NCBI GenBank assembly: GCA_033439265.1
Contig: JAVTVX010000024.1
Span: forward strand, 5,459,001-5,523,000
Direction of reading: 5' to 3'
Length of the DNA: 64,000 nt
Origin: Dillenia suffruticosa
Taxonomy: Eukaryota; Streptophyta; Magnoliopsida; Dilleniales; Dilleniaceae
Shown here: piece by piece, positions 11,601-20,946 of the stretch
Layout of the letters: the number at the start of each line of letters is the position of its first letter
Position numbering within the stretch: position 1 is the first letter of the stretch
The notes under the pieces: generated by a model
The model's database searches: none
Seen by the model: only the letters and a program-made list of their open reading frames with translations
Told to the model about the DNA's origin: nothing
Made by a program: the position numbers and the translations under genes

Positions 11601-14600
11601 TCCACATAAGACCGGTGTCCATGTGCACTGAAGAAGAATCAACAGAATCAAGCTCTGTTTAGCACAACACAAATCAATTTACCAAAACAATGCCTCCCCT
11701 TCAAAATTCTCCTGAATTAAAATCCTTCCTCAAGCCACCTCCCACATAAAAGAGTAATTCAATATTGCTACTCGTTTCCCTCCCAATGATGAAAGTAAGG
11801 CCTAGACCATATGAGAATGACCACAAAAAGTGGTTCTCATACTTTTCCTACCAAAGGCAGCAGATATTTTGTTATTTTTATTCACCTATTATACCAGGAC
11901 TCCACTCAATGAATCCTCAGGCCTAAAATTAGAAGTGGTTGACAATGTTAATTCCTTTTCACAGTCCTGATCACTTAAGAGCTTTTGCGAATAGCATAAG
12001 AAGAAATTCATTGGTGAAGAAAAATATACAAAAGATATATCCAGGATGCTCCTCCTCCAAGGACACAAATAGAACAATCTTTCCAAATCCTAGGAATAAC
12101 TCAAAAATTATAGCATTGCAGCCAAGGCCCAAAAAGATGCTAAGAAAACTATTTTATCCCACAACAAATTTGTAGGACAGCTACAATGTTTTAAGATCCA
12201 GGCATTCCTTCCAAGCCATACACACCAAAGGGTGCCATTAACATCACAAACCAAAAGAATTCTAGCATCCTTCCACAAAAGCCTTTGAAGTCCATAAACA
12301 AAAACTCCACAAGAAAGCATAGAACCACTCATTACTCTTCAATGATATATTTTCTTCCAACCTCTGAATTTTTCCTAAGCAGTCCTCTATTCCTCAGAGA
12401 GTCTCACTCAGTGTAGTCTTAAAGCATGGAACCACAGCACTACTGAAGACATGTAAGTTAATAAAGTATGTGTTTTTACCAATAAGCATTAATTTTTTCC
12501 TATATTACTTATTTCCATATAGTTAAGGAGCATATTATATATGTTTTGGATATCATCAATTTTTCCAATATTGTGAAGGATCATTTATAAGGTAAGTGAT
12601 CTTGAAGCACTCGCTCACAGAGAACCCTAGTATAAATTCTCATCTGGGTAAAACAAGTAGCAAATAAAATGATATTGCATAATTCCAAATTGAGCAAAGA
12701 CAAGTCCACATGCCCTTTGGGCAGCCATGGACAGCATTATGTGCATATCTGGCCATTTCAAATGAGATTTGGGTTTCATACACTCCTTCAAAACCAGTCA
12801 ACAAGGGAACATGAACATATTATATGCAGATAAGTCTAGGTAAAACTGACAGATGCTCGACGATGAGATATTTATTTGTCCTCAACTATGCAACAAAACA
12901 GTCATTTGTTTGCACGAATGTGGAAGGGTTAAAGCAACTGACCTGATGCGACAAGGGACTACAACCCCCTCCAACAGGAATTCCTAAACCACGAAGCAGT
13001 GAGGCCATATCTTGACAAAGCAGCTCCAGTTTATGAAGCTCCCTCCTTACTTCTACACGCAGTTCCTCTTTCAAGCTCAAGTGCTCCTCAACCTTACAAA
13101 GGCATCAGATCGCATAAGAAGAATTATTCGATACCCGTTTAATGCCACAAAGGGGATATTTATAATTAATTCAATTTTTAATAGGAAAGAGGACATAAAT
13201 ATAGGTATATAAAATGGAGAATTAGAGAATGCCACTAGTACAACCTAAAGGTCAAACAAGAAGTTGACAAAATTGATTATAGCCACTTGGGATGAAAAAG
13301 TGTGAAGAGAAAAACATTAGAAAGTTTCCTTTTTTTATTTGATAAAAGACCATTGAAAAACATTAGGCTGCATGGATTATTAATATAATTGCTTCGTGCT
13401 TTTCCAATCCAAAAAAGGGAATTTGAAGCCAAATATTAATGAAGCCGAACAAGGGCCATCAGTGACATTAAAACCACTTTTGTTTCTCTCTGTCCACACC
13501 AGTCCAAAAAAGGCCGACAGGATTCTTCGGTGAATGAGACTAAGAAGGTAATGAAAATTTTTTCTAATGCAAAAGGTAACAAAATTCAAAAAGAGCAGCA
13601 ACAAACTAAAACCTTCTTTTGAGTCTCTCGAATTTCTTCCAAACGTTGTTTTTGTCTTTTCTCCATGTCCAACAATCGCATGGCTTCAGCCTTTCTTCTC
13701 TTACGCAGCCGCTGTGCTTCTTCGGCCTGCAAAGAAATCAACAAGCTCCTTGTCAGCTGATAAAAAAAGACTATTTTGGTAAATAAAGAATAAAGAAAAA
13801 AGACCTATTTGAGGACATATAGACAACTTACCCTCATAAAACAAATATAAAAAAATAAAAAGAACAATTTATCCTTTGCCTTGCAGGCCAAAGTTCCTTA
13901 AATGGAAATAGAACACAACTTCCATGCTTGGACCAAAGGCCTCCACCTACTAGGCGCTTTTATTGATTTCCAACTACATTATGTCCAAGGATAAACAAAA
14001 ACCGTGCATGGAAACAAAGCATCTCTATCTTGATTGTGTGAGAAGTATTCCATATTCTCAACAACCCTTTGTCTAGGCATATTATAGAATGAGATATTTC
14101 TTTACAACTGTTTTTTGTAATAAGGCAACATAAGGAAACCCATGTTAAGTTGTGAAACGGGTAAAATAAAATACTAAGAATACATACGTACAAACCAAAT
14201 CCAAACATTTTAGGCACATATGTTCACCACATATCCTAATACCTAATGATCGCCTCAATGGTGGTATGATCTCATTTACACTTAGCACTTATTATCTTTG
14301 CAAAAAAATAACATGTTCATTGAGGAGGAAATGGAACAGAAGAATTGTGCAAATCCAAAAAATATTAATGAGAAAGAACTGGTTTAAACTTGAGTTTCTA
14401 TAAGAGGAGAATAGAACAAAGGATGGACTAAGAGAGAAGAATTTATGCTATCAAACCTGAATCTGCAATTGCCTCTGTCTAGAAGCCCATTCTTCTTCTA
14501 TTGCTCGTTTGTACTCATCAGTCTCCTTGATTTTCTCCCGTATACCAACTATGTTGTCCTGAAAAGTGCCAGTAACATTATCATCTGGACCACATTCACC

Positions 14601-16070
14601 ATTTTCATTCTGTACCCAGCTGCTAGAGGTAGGCTCATCACAGGGTGTTTTTCCCTCCATACCAGAGTTTTTTGGGTAAGTTTGAACCTCATCTTGCTGT
14701 TTGTGACAAAATGATGGTTTTTCATCAATTGGCGCACCATTCTCCTGACCAACAGAGTTGTCGGTCCTCAGAGAACGAATGTGACCGAAAAAATCTTTGA
14801 CTTGAACATGTCCAAGCTTGTCCAAAGAAGGATCAACACCACGCCTAAACTCTGTGGCATGAGATGACTGTGATCTCTTAAAGCACAATTCGCTGTGCAA
14901 TGATCCTCCTTTCTCAAAACTTGTTCTGTCACACGCAGATGGAGATTGATTGCAACTAAAAGGTCCCTGAGGAATGTCTGGAACTTCATCACCAGATTGA
15001 TGACCATCAACACTAGTTTCTCCCAAAATTTTCTTCTCCATATCCTCAAAAGAGGTGTCCTCAAAATCCCAATGTACACCATGCCCACCAAGACCACCCC
15101 TTTTAGCAGAACTTGTGCTGCCGTGGTCAAAATTTCCATTTATTTCCTCATTTTGATTCATAGGATCCTTTTTCTTATTAAAAGCCTCAGTTCCAGCTTC
15201 AGTCTCAGATGGTGAAGGCTTGTTGTTTTGAATGTTCTCCCTAAAATTTGCTGAATGTGGTCCATTTTCAGGATCCAGAGAACAGCCCCCTAAATCTGTG
15301 GCAGCAAAAAAAGTAGATGGATTCCCATTCTCCCAGGCATAATCGCTTGAACCTGAGAAGCCTGGGGCCTCTGTATGCAACTCTTCTGCATTTTCATCAT
15401 AGACCATATCGTCTGTAGAAGTATGGGAATCGGAAGCACTAGTCTGATCTTCCATACCAAATTGTGCACAGTTGGGATCATGAAACCTTTTTCTCTTTAA
15501 TGAAGCTTCTTCCCATTGTTCACGAAACTTTCCAGAAGAACATTCCAAGATCTCACAATCTGAACAATCACTTTCAGATGAACTGCTCCCAGGGTCCAAA
15601 ACAAATCCATAACGTTTTCCAGATGCAGCTTTTTTGGAGTAGGTTCTCTTGCACTTTGGCATCTTCACTGGATATCTTTCCCAAACAAACTGACACTCCT
15701 CACCATCTGAGTCTCCAGAACTGTTTGTATGATTGGGAACTGAATAAGATTGCTTGTTTGAGGTGGCATCACTATCAAAATCACCTCCACCACCATTTTT
15801 ATTGTCGCCTTCGGTGCTTTCATCTTCATCAATGCTAATTATACTTTGGGAAGGTAGATTTTTTCCTTTTCTCTGTAAACCAGAACTTCTTAAGTTCTGT
15901 TGCAGAGTTTCGGGAATGTCAAGCAAAATAACATTTGGGAAACTATCATTATCAACATCTATGAGCACAACATCATCAGCTTTCTCTTTCATCTTACACT
16001 TTCTTAATGACTTCAGCCCTGACGATGATTCAGGTACAGAGAAACCCCATGGCTTTCCTCTTCCACTCAT
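2650..16070 (-). CDS. J-domain (DnaJ-like) protein with acidic Ser-rich N-terminus, 672 aa, four coding exons
   Basis: Coding exons in transcript order are 16070-14457, 13726-13613, 13092-12943 and 2790-2650 (538, 38, 50 and 46 codons plus TGA). All are phase 0 with GT-AG junctions. The ATG at 16070 follows an acceptor, so upstream in-frame codons are intronic. Residues 1-500 are acidic, Ser-rich and probably disordered. A charged coiled coil covers about 505-590 (REKIKETDEYKRAIEEEW, AEEAQRLRKRRKAEAMRLLD). The C-terminus is a J-like domain with HPD at 639-641 (ALLRFHPDRAS). HPD is the Hsp70-stimulating motif of J-proteins, so an Hsp70 co-chaperone role is an inference from the domain. The last intron (2791-12942) is 10,152 bp, splits the J-domain just before the HPD exon and is filled with LINEs. 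It resembles an Arabidopsis DnaJ-superfamily protein I recall as At1g69060, from memory only. Cellular location is unknown. Confidence 0.92.
3546..4361 (-). mobile_element. 5'-truncated L1 insertion (RNase H end) with 17-bp target-site duplication
   Basis: The sequence cccatcaccttttgtta occurs at 3546-3562 and again at 4345-4361, exactly flanking a 782-bp insert. A T-run at its left edge is the poly(A) tail of a minus-strand insertion. The minus strand encodes RNase H-like residues (LYTDGAV, DWVAGFVSSMGKG, MAGLREGLFLVRRGFINLDVEVDSAVLVRLL, HIFREANVCADLASMG), the C-terminal domain of plant L1 ORF2. Stops upstream of MAGLREG and a 25-bp triplication show it is dead. It lies in the long last intron of the J-domain gene. 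Confidence 0.92.
4007..4081. repeat. 25-bp tandem repeat, three copies, inside the L1 RNase H fragment
   Basis: The unit ccatcaagagaccctcttct+cctct is present three times head to tail with essentially no divergence. On the L1 coding strand it interrupts RNase H just before MAGLREGL. Near-identical copies imply a recent expansion. Confidence 0.9.
5297..6250 (-). mobile_element. Antisense L1 3' fragment nested in the plus-strand L1
   Basis: The left edge has the reverse complement of a LINE tail (A-run preceded by TTTTTATTCATT). The minus strand then gives typical L1 tail residues, such as CHPLLHYLCMRELWNMVLGFLDYSW and VYFLAIVARTKFRAFE. The host L1 RT frame stops near 5300 (SLACFSII) and resumes near 6250-6340. 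Boundaries are approximate and no clear target-site duplication was found. Confidence 0.7.
6685..7095 (+). repeat. About 202-bp direct tandem duplication inside the L1
   Basis: Unit 1 (about 6685-6886) and unit 2 (about 6887-7095) share the same order of landmarks: ggtaatcctcagatc-like start, ggaccctac, gaatagaa, tgggtggaagggagctttct, cttattcttgc, ctctcccatttca, ttggagtagc-like and gagtgactt. They differ by scattered substitutions and small indels, so the duplication is not recent. Confidence 0.85.
7366..9850 (+). mobile_element. RTE-clade LINE, 5'-truncated, inserted in the L1
   Basis: The plus-strand fragments are the plant RTE pol protein often labelled craniofacial development protein 2-like. 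The endonuclease end reads KRETHLVTYRSGSNASQIDFFL and CKDCKVIPEESVATQHRLL. Reverse transcriptase follows with NKAIGPDGIP, a near IDLEKTYDRAPRD (8635-8675) and LGLHQDSTLSPLLFA. The C-terminus has RFRYLNSIIQNDDNIDGDVNHKIQAGW, RPALLYGIECW, then CRLRWF and KTWMQVIYKDM. The 3' end is the characteristic GACCGACCCC...TTGTTG tail. The 11-mer ttgtatgatac occurs at 7366-7376 and 9840-9850, a target-site duplication that may partly overlap the element ends. Many in-frame stops make it inactive. Confidence 0.9.
10035..10990 (-). mobile_element. Antisense L1 fragment (RT C-terminus, zf-RVT)
   Basis: Minus-strand residues RWGCAATHPARGLGLKPFGFFN+KDLLGKWLLRFAAERDVLWRH are the L1 region after the RT. WNIPFRRKLNDWEVGGLLTLFDQV and KCVWLGQSKGCFTVKSFF mark the start of zf-RVT. 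It continues to about 10035, where the plus-strand L1 stops. It is broken by stops and frameshifts. Its boundaries are inferred from where homology changes strand. Confidence 0.85.
11230..12345 (-). mobile_element. Antisense L1 3' tail
   Basis: Minus-strand residues GTLWCVWLGRNAWILKHCSCPTNLLWDKIVFLASFWALA (12280-12120) are the conserved W-x-ERN-like segment between zf-RVT and the 3' end of plant L1s. The stretch to about 11230 is its degraded 3' untranslated region, with an A-rich left edge near 11280. This is the last LINE piece before exon 3 of the J-domain gene. Confidence 0.75.
13380..13540 (-). mobile_element. Possible short L1 tail remnant in intron 2 of the J-domain gene
   Basis: Minus-strand residues FFGLVWTERNKSGFN resemble the conserved LWxERNxRxF segment of plant L1 tails. 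Only about 150 bp is recognisable, so this call rests on one motif. Confidence 0.4.
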
Positions 16071-16814
16071 TAATTCTGCACAGTACATATCTAATATAAG
16101 TACTACTTCTGGGGAGATATCTAACACAATACAATTGAAAAACAACACACCCCGCCAGGACCAAGTATATAATAAAAACAAAGAATTGTCAAAAGATCAG
16201 TTAAAAAAATAAATAAATTAGCATATGAAAAGTAATTAAACATTATAAGAAGGATCATTCATCCTCATCTCAAGGAATCTAACTAACCTTATAAGCTAAT
16301 CAACTGGAAGGTGAATACTTACTGCAATTGAATAACAACAAGAAAGTAAATCACATGATTCAACATTCACGATACTAATATTAATTCAACACAGCATCAT
16401 AATGCGATCATTCTCCTATACCCTTCAAAAATTTAGCCTCTAACAGATCAAAAACATGCGAAAACAAATCATAGAAGTAGCCATTTCGTAAATCAATCCA
16501 CATACCCAAAGGAACTAATCTGAGTGATCATGCGAAGGCTAATTCCAGGGAAAACGATAAAGCACCCGAGAAAACCCTAATACCTCACACCACTGCATGT
16601 GCTTTATCAACAATTAAATATGCGATGAAGGAAAGCCTAACCAAGAAAGGAAGTCAACCCAATTGCAAAAACATGGAAACAACAAGAAAACTATTTTTTT
16701 TTCTAGGTGGAAGGCAAGGTTAAGGAAACCCTAATTCAAAAGTGAGCACGAGAGGAAGCAAATAATTGATTAATCAAATCAAGAATCAAACAACAATTCT
16801 GAATTTCAACTTAC

Positions 16815-17001
16815 CTGCGTAGTAAAATCTTTCGAGCTCCTCGAAGAGAGAGAGAGAGAGAGAGATAGAGAGAGAGAGAGATGATAGGAGGCTTGAGCAA
16901 GGGCTGAGTAAGAGAAATATAGAAAGTTCAAAATCCAAAAGGTGAGAACACAAATATGAAAAACGAAATATTGGAGAGAGAGAGAGAGAGAGAGAGAGAG
17001 G
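16815..17001 (-). promoter_or_regulatory. 5'UTR exon end and GA/CT-rich promoter-proximal region of the J-domain gene
   Basis: On the minus strand, exon sequence ending ACTACGCAG is followed by GTAAGT with the donor at 16814. It pairs with the acceptor TGCAG ending at 16076, giving a 739-bp 5'UTR intron. Two CT tracts (coding-strand sense) at 16846-16881 and 16976-17000 lie at or just upstream of the transcription start. The start itself is not determinable from sequence alone. Confidence 0.7.
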
Positions 17002-17481
17002 CGTGATTTGTCATTAAGAGTGCGTAATGCCCACGGTCAAACAAGATTATGCGTGGAAACTTCGTATCCCCGAAAGGGTATCTTGGTAATTTTAACTTGA
17101 GTGCTCCCTTGCTAAAACCATTTATTTAGGGTATTTCTTAGAAAAAGAAAAAAAAGGGTTCAAAAAAGTGAGATGGGATGGGAAAAAAGTTAAAAAGTTA
17201 AAATTCAATTTCACATGAAATTGAAACAAATATTAGCAGCAATAAAATTGAAAAAAAAAATAAAATATGTTGTTTCCCTTTTTCTTATATTAGCAGCATT
17301 AAAATTGAAATAAATTTGTTAAAAAAATTGTAAAAAGTAGAATTTTAGGGTGAAAAAAAAAGGCAAGTGGGGATATATAAGGATTATTAGATAAATTTTT
17401 GGAAACTCAAAAATATTTCTATATTTATTTTATTAATTTTCTAAAAAAAAGATAAATGATAATATTTTAAGATTTTAAACC
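17002..17481. other. AT-rich intergenic DNA upstream of the J-domain gene
   Basis: No gene is visible. The sequence is A/T-rich with homopolymer runs, between the J-domain gene promoter and the GC-rich inverted-repeat element. Confidence 0.6.
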
Positions 17482-17583
17482 TCTTATAAGAGACATGTAT
17501 CCAAATGACCCACTAAAAAAAAATTTTTTAAACAACTCCAATCGAAAAAAATTTTCCCAAATAACCCGAATTTATCGGGAGTT

Positions 17584-17612
17584 GGAGACGCGACACACTG
17601 TGTCGCGTCTCC
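17584..17612. repeat. 29-bp palindrome in the left arm
   Basis: A perfect palindrome: 14-bp arm GGAGACGCGACACA, a single C, then its reverse complement. The same palindrome recurs at 18373-18401 with one mismatch. Confidence 0.95.
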
Positions 17613-18372
17613 AACCCGCGACAACCCAAAGTCCAGAGAGAGAGAGGAGTCCGCGGGGGGAGGGAGAGAGGGGAGGAGAGCGGCGGGGGCGGAGGGGGGA
17701 GGGAGGAGCGCGGCGGGGGGCGGCAGGGGGAAGGAGAGAGAGGGGAGGACCGCGACGGGGTGCGGAGGGGGGAGGGAGGGAGAGAGAGGGGAGAGGGCCG
17801 CGGAGGGGGAGGGAGAGAGAGAGAGGGAGGGCCGCGGGGGCAGAGGGGGAGGAGAGAGACACAGCGGAGGGGGGAGAAAGAGAGAGAGGGAGGGCCGCGG
17901 GGGGCGGAGGGGGGAGGAGAGAGACACAGCAAGGGCGGAGGGGGGGAGGGAGAGAGAGAGGGGAGGGCCGCGGGTGGGCGGAGGGCCGCGGAGGGGGGAG
18001 GGAGAGAGGGAGGGAGGGCCGCGGGGGGGCGGAGGGCCGCTGAGGGGCAGAGGGGCGGAGGGGGGGAGGGGGGGAGGAGGGAGTGAGAGAGGGAGGGAGC
18101 TCCCCCCTCCGCCCCCCCCGCGGCCCTCCCTCCCTCTCTCCCTCCCCCCCTCCGTTGTGTCTCTCTCCTTCCCCTCCGCGGCCCTCTCCCCTCTCTCTCT
18201 CTCCCTCCCTCCCTCCCTCCCCCCCTCCGCACCCCGCTGCGGTCCTCCCCTCTCTCTCCTTCCCCCCGCCGCGCTCCTCCCTCCCCCCTCCGCCCCCGCC
18301 GCTCTCCTCCCCTCTCCCTCCCGCGGACTCCTCTCTCTCTCTCTCTCTCTGGATTTTGGGTTGTCGCGGGTT

Positions 18373-18401
18373 GGAGACGCGACACACTGTGTCGCGTCTT
18401 C
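18373..18401. repeat. 29-bp palindrome in the right arm (one mismatch)
   Basis: This is the counterpart of the 17584-17612 palindrome, ending GTCGCGTCTTC. It lies in the same place in the opposite arm of the fold-back element. Confidence 0.95.
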
Positions 18402-18640
18402 AACTCCCGACAAATTCGGGTTATTTGGAAAAAAAATTTTCGATTGGGGTTGTTTTAAAAAAAAAAAAATTTATGGGTTATTTGGGAACATGTCTCCATC
18501 TTATAAAACTTAGAAACAAAATATTGACACAATCTTTGATCACCATAAACATGTCTTCTCTTTGTCAATAATGACGAGTATAGAGCATGAATGCATGTAA
18601 TGAAATAGAATATGTTTTCATTTTTAAAACCTATTATATA

Positions 18641-18686
<46 letters not shown>
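18641..18686. repeat. (TA)n microsatellite
   Basis: An uninterrupted TA run of about 20 units is followed by (TG)n, 140 bp beyond the fold-back element. Confidence 0.9.
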
Positions 18687-18694
<8 letters not shown>

Positions 18695-19109
18695 CTATCT
18701 CGAGTGCTTCTCTCAATTTTTCCTTTCCTTTTTTTTTGTCCTTGAAAGTTAGGTTTTGTATCGATGCTTAGTTGGTCTGGTAATTAAGTACTGATATTGC
18801 TTGATTAAAATTTTGGATTCATTTTTTATGTATAACAAAAATATTCATGAAAAGAGTTTTATTTTTAATGATTTAATTGGAATCGATTCGGATTTAATCA
18901 AATTTAATATTATTAATGATCTGTAATTTATTAAAAATGGGATTCTTATGAACCCAAACCTTGAATAAACTTTTAGGGTAACTATTATAGTTAAAATTTT
19001 TCGTTACATTTTTAAGTTTTAGAAATTAATCTGATGCATCAAGGGTATTCTTTTTTGATTCCCCCCCCCCCCGGCACACGAAGCATGCTGATGAAGATGG
19101 TGAGACATC

Positions 19110-19290
19110 TCTTTATTGAAATTTATTAAGTATGGTTCGTTGGTTTAATAGAATGTGATATTAGGTCCCTTAATCAAGATTTCGAGTTTAACTCGTAACT
19201 TGAGTATAAAGTAGACTATATTGGAAGGTTAGTTCCTAAATGGATCACTATAAATTTCAGTTCGAATTAATCAGAATATAGTTTATAGTA
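19110..19290 (+). repeat. SINE-like dispersed repeat copy
   Basis: It contains a candidate Pol III A-box (gttggtttaatagaatg), then cccttaatcaagatttcgagtttaactc as a B-box-like segment. It ends in the shared tail ttcgaattaatcagaata. The same order of blocks recurs on both strands elsewhere (21165, 22555, 24085, 40975, 41600, 42890, 57375). Confidence 0.5.
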
Positions 19291-20618
19291 AAAAAAGAAA
19301 TTTATGGGGCCTATTCACCGTAAATAATGCCTTGGACCTCCTTTACTGTACTATAACCCAAGATACCAAGATCTAGGCATATATAAGCCGACTCTCTTCC
19401 CCGGCCCAACCCAATATAGTGACAAATTTACCATAAAAAGGCATTTCTTCTGATCTATTTTATATTAAGCAAACCCAATTTCTCAAACATAAAAATAAAT
19501 AATCTCCAAAATTCTTTCCTTGTGATAAAATTGTTAACTTTTAGCGGTAATGTATTAACATTATTCTTTTATTTTTTTAGTACTTGACCACCGGTATCTA
19601 GATTACCCAACTAATTCATTTCGATCATTGTGGAATTCAATTTAGGGATAGATTCTTCCGGTATAACATTATTCTTTTATTAAAGTTATATTTTGAAGTC
19701 GAGAAGAATTTTTGTAGAGGCAACTTTGTCACCTAAAAAATTATAATTAGACTTTGTTAATTAGGAAAATTTGGTCTTTTGTGGAGTAAAAATGTAAAAA
19801 TGTACAACACAACTATAAATATGACTAATTTAACAAATATATATATTGCAAAGTTTCGTGTCACAATTTTTATTCTATGTAATATAGTACTATAGTACTC
19901 TAGCGTCGATAATCTAAAATTTGGCATTGGTAATTAATGAAAAATTTGATTCAATGGAACCTCTTGCATTGACTTCTTGATTGAGAGTTTTGAAGGGAAG
20001 GGAAGGGAAGGGAAGTGGAGGATTAGCAAGGGTGTGGACAGGAAGGCTGAGCTCAGGAGATTGCACATCAACATCTCTCTGTTTGGGGAAGTTAAAACTA
20101 TTTATAATATGATTATAGAATATCTTTATCAAGTTGTGGCCCTGACAACCTTTTAACCTTTGCAACCGGATAAATATACTTAATATGCTTTGCTAATTTC
20201 TATAATTTCGTGATTCTGCAGCTATCTTGGCAACTGGGTAAGCTTACCAATGCTGTAAATTTGAAGGAAGAAGAAATCATGACTTTCAATGATCTGATCT
20301 TACACATTAACTTCTGCTAGTGGAATACATCTTCAAAATTTTTGAAACAATCCAAATGGGGTTTCAGAGAAGTGATAAGGCATCAAGAAACAATGATTCA
20401 CCTTCGGATCTTGTTGGGACAAAAGATCTTAAAAATGTAGCACTAATTAAATCTATCAGATGCATTTATATGGTTTCGCAGTAAAAGTTTTCAAAGATTT
20501 ATAGAGGTTCTATGACAATAATATAAAGGAAGCTTCTTCATGAACATATCAAAAAAGGACAATTTAACAACAAGAACAGCATAAATCCTACACAATACAG
20601 AACAAACAATGCATAAAT

Positions 20619-20909
20619 TCAATGAGACGCTGCAGTATTTTCCTGAGGCAGAAATGGTGATTCAAGGAAAGAAGGCAACATAAGAGGGGAAAGAAGAGGA
20701 ACTGGATCTTTATTGTTATGATGAAAACTAGAAAATGAAGTAGAAGCTTGAATCTCTGCAACATTGAGATCCCGAGGCACCACCGGGGGCTTTAGCATTA
20801 GAGGAAGTGGAGCTCGCCTTTGCAACCGGCTCACTGGCCTTCTTGACACAAACTCATCCTTCGGAACAAATCCTGGGAAGCCAGGAAACTCTGCATCAGT
20901 CTCCTCCAT
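20619..20909 (-). CDS. Small uncharacterised protein, 96 aa
   Basis: A single-exon reading frame from the ATG at 20909 to TGA at 20619. It begins MEETDAEFPGFPGFVPKDEF, continues with a basic stretch (VSRRPVSRLQRRAP) and the Pro/Leu-rich LPLMLKPPVVPRDLNVAEIQ, then a Ser/Pro-rich tail. There is no signal peptide, membrane segment or known domain that I can name. Patterned composition and a sensible ATG, preceded by a CT tract like those of the neighbouring genes, argue that it is real. It lies between the J-domain and ACR genes on the same strand. In Arabidopsis I recall a small unknown gene in the same position (At1g69050), but homology was not checked. The frame stays open upstream only through the CT repeat (LSLSLSLS), which is probably 5'UTR. 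Function is unknown. Confidence 0.6.
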   Translation of the reverse strand: MEETDAEFPGFPGFVPKDEFVSRRPVSRLQRRAPLPLMLKPPVVPRDLNVAEIQASTSFSSFHHNNKDPVPLLSPLMLPSFLESPFLPQENTAASH

Positions 20910-20910
20910 C

Positions 20911-20914
<4 letters not shown>

Positions 20915-20941
<27 letters not shown>
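20915..20941. repeat. (GA)n tract in the 5'UTR/promoter of the 96-aa gene
   Basis: About 13 GA units; this is CT on the coding strand. It starts 6 bp upstream of the ATG. Confidence 0.9.

Positions 20942-20946
<5 letters not shown>

Larger units (their letters stand above)
17482..18506. mobile_element. GC-rich giant inverted-repeat (fold-back) element with 8-bp direct repeats at its ends
   Basis: The outer arms about 17490-17640 and 18350-18498 are near-perfect reverse complements. Matching blocks include aacccgaatttatcggga, the 29-bp palindrome with its flank, and ccaacccgcgacaaccca. Inside, the left arm (to about 18100) is almost all purine with GGCCGCGG islands. The right arm (18100-18350) is its pyrimidine counterpart, with the turn at GAGCTC near 18100. 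The left interior is about 200 bp longer, partly because a 65-bp unit containing GAGAGACACAGC is duplicated at 17854 and 17919. TCTTATAA directly flanks it at 17482-17489 and 18499-18506. Long terminal inverted repeats with 8-9 bp target duplications are typical of Mutator-like elements, so a non-autonomous MULE-like or fold-back transposon is the best guess. It has no coding capacity. Confidence 0.8.
18507..20618. other. Gene-free intergenic DNA
   Basis: This stretch is AT-rich with no convincing gene. It holds the (TA)n run at 18641, a C11-12 run at 19062-19073 and a SINE-like repeat at 19110-19290. The segment next to 20619 should be the 3' flank of the small minus-strand gene. Confidence 0.6.

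Noticed and set aside
16071..16181. In-frame upstream extension of the J-domain protein first exon
   Set aside because: A good 3' splice site (TGCAG ending 16076) lies just before the ATG, and a matching 5'UTR donor (GTAAGT) is at 16814. The extension is therefore intron.
15754..16212. Plus-strand open frame opposite exon 1 of the J-domain gene
   Set aside because: It is the antisense of a well-supported exon with no independent evidence.
17484..18571. Several long overlapping open frames on both strands (up to about 300 codons) rich in Arg/Glu/Gly or Ser/Pro/Leu
   Set aside because: They arise from the low-complexity purine/pyrimidine arms of the inverted repeat. Stop codons are rare in such sequence on every frame, and there is no domain or codon structure.
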